The position numbers and the translations under genes were made by a program. From positions 12,966,866 to 13,030,865 of the forward strand of contig CM074185.1 in assembly GCA_037179385.1 (NCBI GenBank): DNA of 64,000 bases. Reading direction: 5' to 3'. Below, piece after piece: positions 62,371 through 64,000 of this stretch (its first letter is position 1; each line of letters opens with the position of its first letter). The DNA is from Holothuria scabra. Its lineage: Eukaryota > Echinodermata > Holothuroidea > Aspidochirotida > Holothuriidae. The notes under the pieces are model-generated. The model ran no database searches. It was not told where the DNA came from and was given only the letters and a program-made list of their open reading frames with translations.

Positions 62371-63447
62371 CTGTCAAAAGAAAAGAAAAATGTGCTAACT
62401 TTTAGATACACCATGCAAGTGACAACTGTCCTTCTGATTGAGAAGTAGACCCCAAATCTCCATGGATGTGAATCTACAAGGCCCTAATTCTTACATCTTA
62501 TCCACAGAAAAACATGAGGTTTTCTCTTTTAAAGCCAAACTTGAAACTTGGAAATTTGGCAGCTAACTGACAACAAACTGCCTCTTGTGTAAACACCTTT
62601 TGTAAATCACATTTATTTCTTGGGTTTAACCTTCACATCACAGGCAGCTCTAAATTTCCCATCAAAGTTCCTTCTAGCCCTAGTTCATCCTCCACAACTG
62701 TCCCCTTTGTGCAAACACAAACCTAGAATAATTACTGCTTAAATGCATTATCCAGGGACAGAGTTCAAGGCACTGATGTAATCAGAAGACTATCTATTCA
62801 AGTTGTGTAACGTGAACTATGCTCCATCTTTTTAATTTGACAACAAACAGAGATCAGTGCCAATTGAGAACACTGCTCTCTCCAAAGAAAAAATATACTT
62901 GGGGTGATTTGCATTTGCTTTAAAAGCAGCTGTCCAGCTCAGAACCACTGCAGTGGCATCTTAACCGCTTAGCTACGAGTGGTTTCTCTGCAAAACCAAA
63001 ATTTACCATTACCATACATGTGTGGTTTAGTCGTGAAATTGTAGCACTCAGCTGCATCACAGAGTAGCTCATTGTTATCCTATGGTGTGTAATCATGTTT
63101 TGGAGATGGAATAGGCTTGAAGAGGATATGTTTTACACATATACATCGTCTTGGGGTATAGCAAGTGCAAATATGACAGTATCCATAAAAAAAAATTATT
63201 TCACAGAACCCTTACACATGCATTGTGTGTACTGAATTTAATACACAGCTCAGTATGGCAAGATGGACTGTAGAGAAAGGGTTCATTTATAAACTGCAAT
63301 ACAACACTAACTTAGCTACTCCTTGAATGGCATGCAAACATTGAGCAGTACATGAAGGAAGCACACAAATCAAAAACACCTCCTTACCGTTCTCCAAGCG
63401 ACAGCACTGACAAATTCATTGGCTTCTTCTTCCTTTTCATCTTTGTC
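62308..63447 (-). CDS. COP1: E3 ubiquitin ligase COP1 (RFWD2), last two coding exons
   Basis: Two minus-strand exons (63447-63388 and 62370-62308) join in phase 0 and end in TAG. Together they give DKDEKEEEANEFVSAVAWRT plus GSNVLVAANSQGTIKVLELV. Remembered human COP1 ends DKDRKEDDTNEFVSAVCW ... SNVLIAANSQGTIKVLELV, a nearly residue-for-residue match. This is the last blade of the WD40 propeller, which binds VP-motif degron substrates and Tribbles-type adaptors. RING, coiled coil and the earlier blades must lie right of the window. The short linker between the exons differs from human (WRT-GS versus WRALPDGES). Confidence 0.95.
63388..63447 (-). CDS. COP1: COP1 penultimate coding exon
   Basis: The acceptor (ttttttacaaag) is weak, without a CAG or TAG. 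The donor is gtaagg. It has exactly 20 codons, phase 0 at both ends, and its first residues DKD coincide with the human DKDRKED segment. Confidence 0.9.
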
Positions 63448-63616
63448 CTTTGTAAAAAAACAAGAAAAAAAAGTAAGAAAAAAACCAGAATGCAAAAATG
63501 CATTGAGGTTTCGATGATATATAAATTTTCCATTTCAAATAATGCCATCATGCACCATTATCTTCACAGTCAAGTGTTACACTAGCATGTTCAAAAAATA
63601 ATTTTGTTATTCCAGA

Positions 63617-63901
63617 TGACTTTTGACCTCCATTAAAGACATACATAGACAGACAAACATGCAGACAGAGAGAGACAGACAGCTATCTTGAAAGATCACA
63701 TTTAAAAAGGTTTCAGACTTTGATCCCCCAGCTGACCCCAGATGACCTTTGACCTCTGCCAAAAACAATGGGGAACATCTACTAACTATAATGCATCTAC
63801 ACACCCAAATATGAAATCTATCCAAGCTTCCTATCTTGGAATATCATGTTAACAAGATTTTCAGACTTTGACCCCTGGTAACCCCAGATGACCTTTGACC
63901 T
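63617..63901 (-). repeat. Tandem repeat carrying DR1-type sites in a COP1 intron
   Basis: TGACYTTTGACCT occurs at 63617-63629, 63743-63755 and 63889-63901 (periods 126 and 146). On the minus strand these read AGGTCAAARGTCA, a direct repeat with one-base spacing. The units also share cagactttgaccc and ccaaatatgaa, and continue to the right edge. Confidence 0.7.
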
Positions 63902-64000
63902 CAGCCAAAAACAAGATGAAACCATCCTCTGACCATAAGGCATCCATCCACATATACCAAATATGAAGTTTATCCAAGTTTCTTAGATTGAGATATGGTG

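Overview
The window is animal nuclear DNA. It has spliced genes with short exons, consensus GT-AG junctions, long introns, a tRNA-derived SINE family and very many MITE-like inverted repeats. It is AT-rich. An invertebrate deuterostome such as an echinoderm or hemichordate would fit the gene style and repeat load, but nothing in the sequence fixes the species. No bacterial genes, CRISPR arrays, rRNA or intact tRNA genes were seen.

Layout. (1) Bases 391-11690, plus strand: the last five coding exons of a box C/D snoRNA assembly factor of the BCD1/ZNHIT6 family. The 5' part, including the HIT zinc finger, lies left of the window. (2) Bases 20480-29250, minus strand: a complete five-exon gene for a 211-residue secreted protein. 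It has a signal peptide, four predicted long helices, six mature cysteines and three N-glycosylation sequons. Its intron phases (1,0,0,0) and its distribution of helices over exons match the IL-6/G-CSF type of long-chain class I helical cytokine gene. The N-terminal C-x5-C before helix A and the end of helix A resemble the LIF/CNTF/cardiotrophin group. This is the main discovery candidate, because class I cytokines of this type are scarcely known outside vertebrates. (3) Bases 29.3-62.3 kb: about 33 kb with no supported complete gene, filled by TTAA-flanked MITEs, hAT elements with 8-bp target duplications, SINE copies and simple repeats. One orphan exon-like segment lies at 51818-51901. (4) Bases 62308-63447, minus strand: the last two coding exons of the E3 ubiquitin ligase COP1 (RFWD2), ending in the family's conserved C-terminus. 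The rest of the gene lies right of the window.

The three genes have unrelated jobs (snoRNP assembly, extracellular signalling, protein degradation) and are unlikely to be co-regulated. Around the cytokine-like gene, six copies of the CRE palindrome TGACGTCA fall within 25.8-30.3 kb, against one elsewhere in the sequence I read. Exons were assigned by hand from splice sites, reading frame and remembered family sequences. No database search or structure prediction was run.
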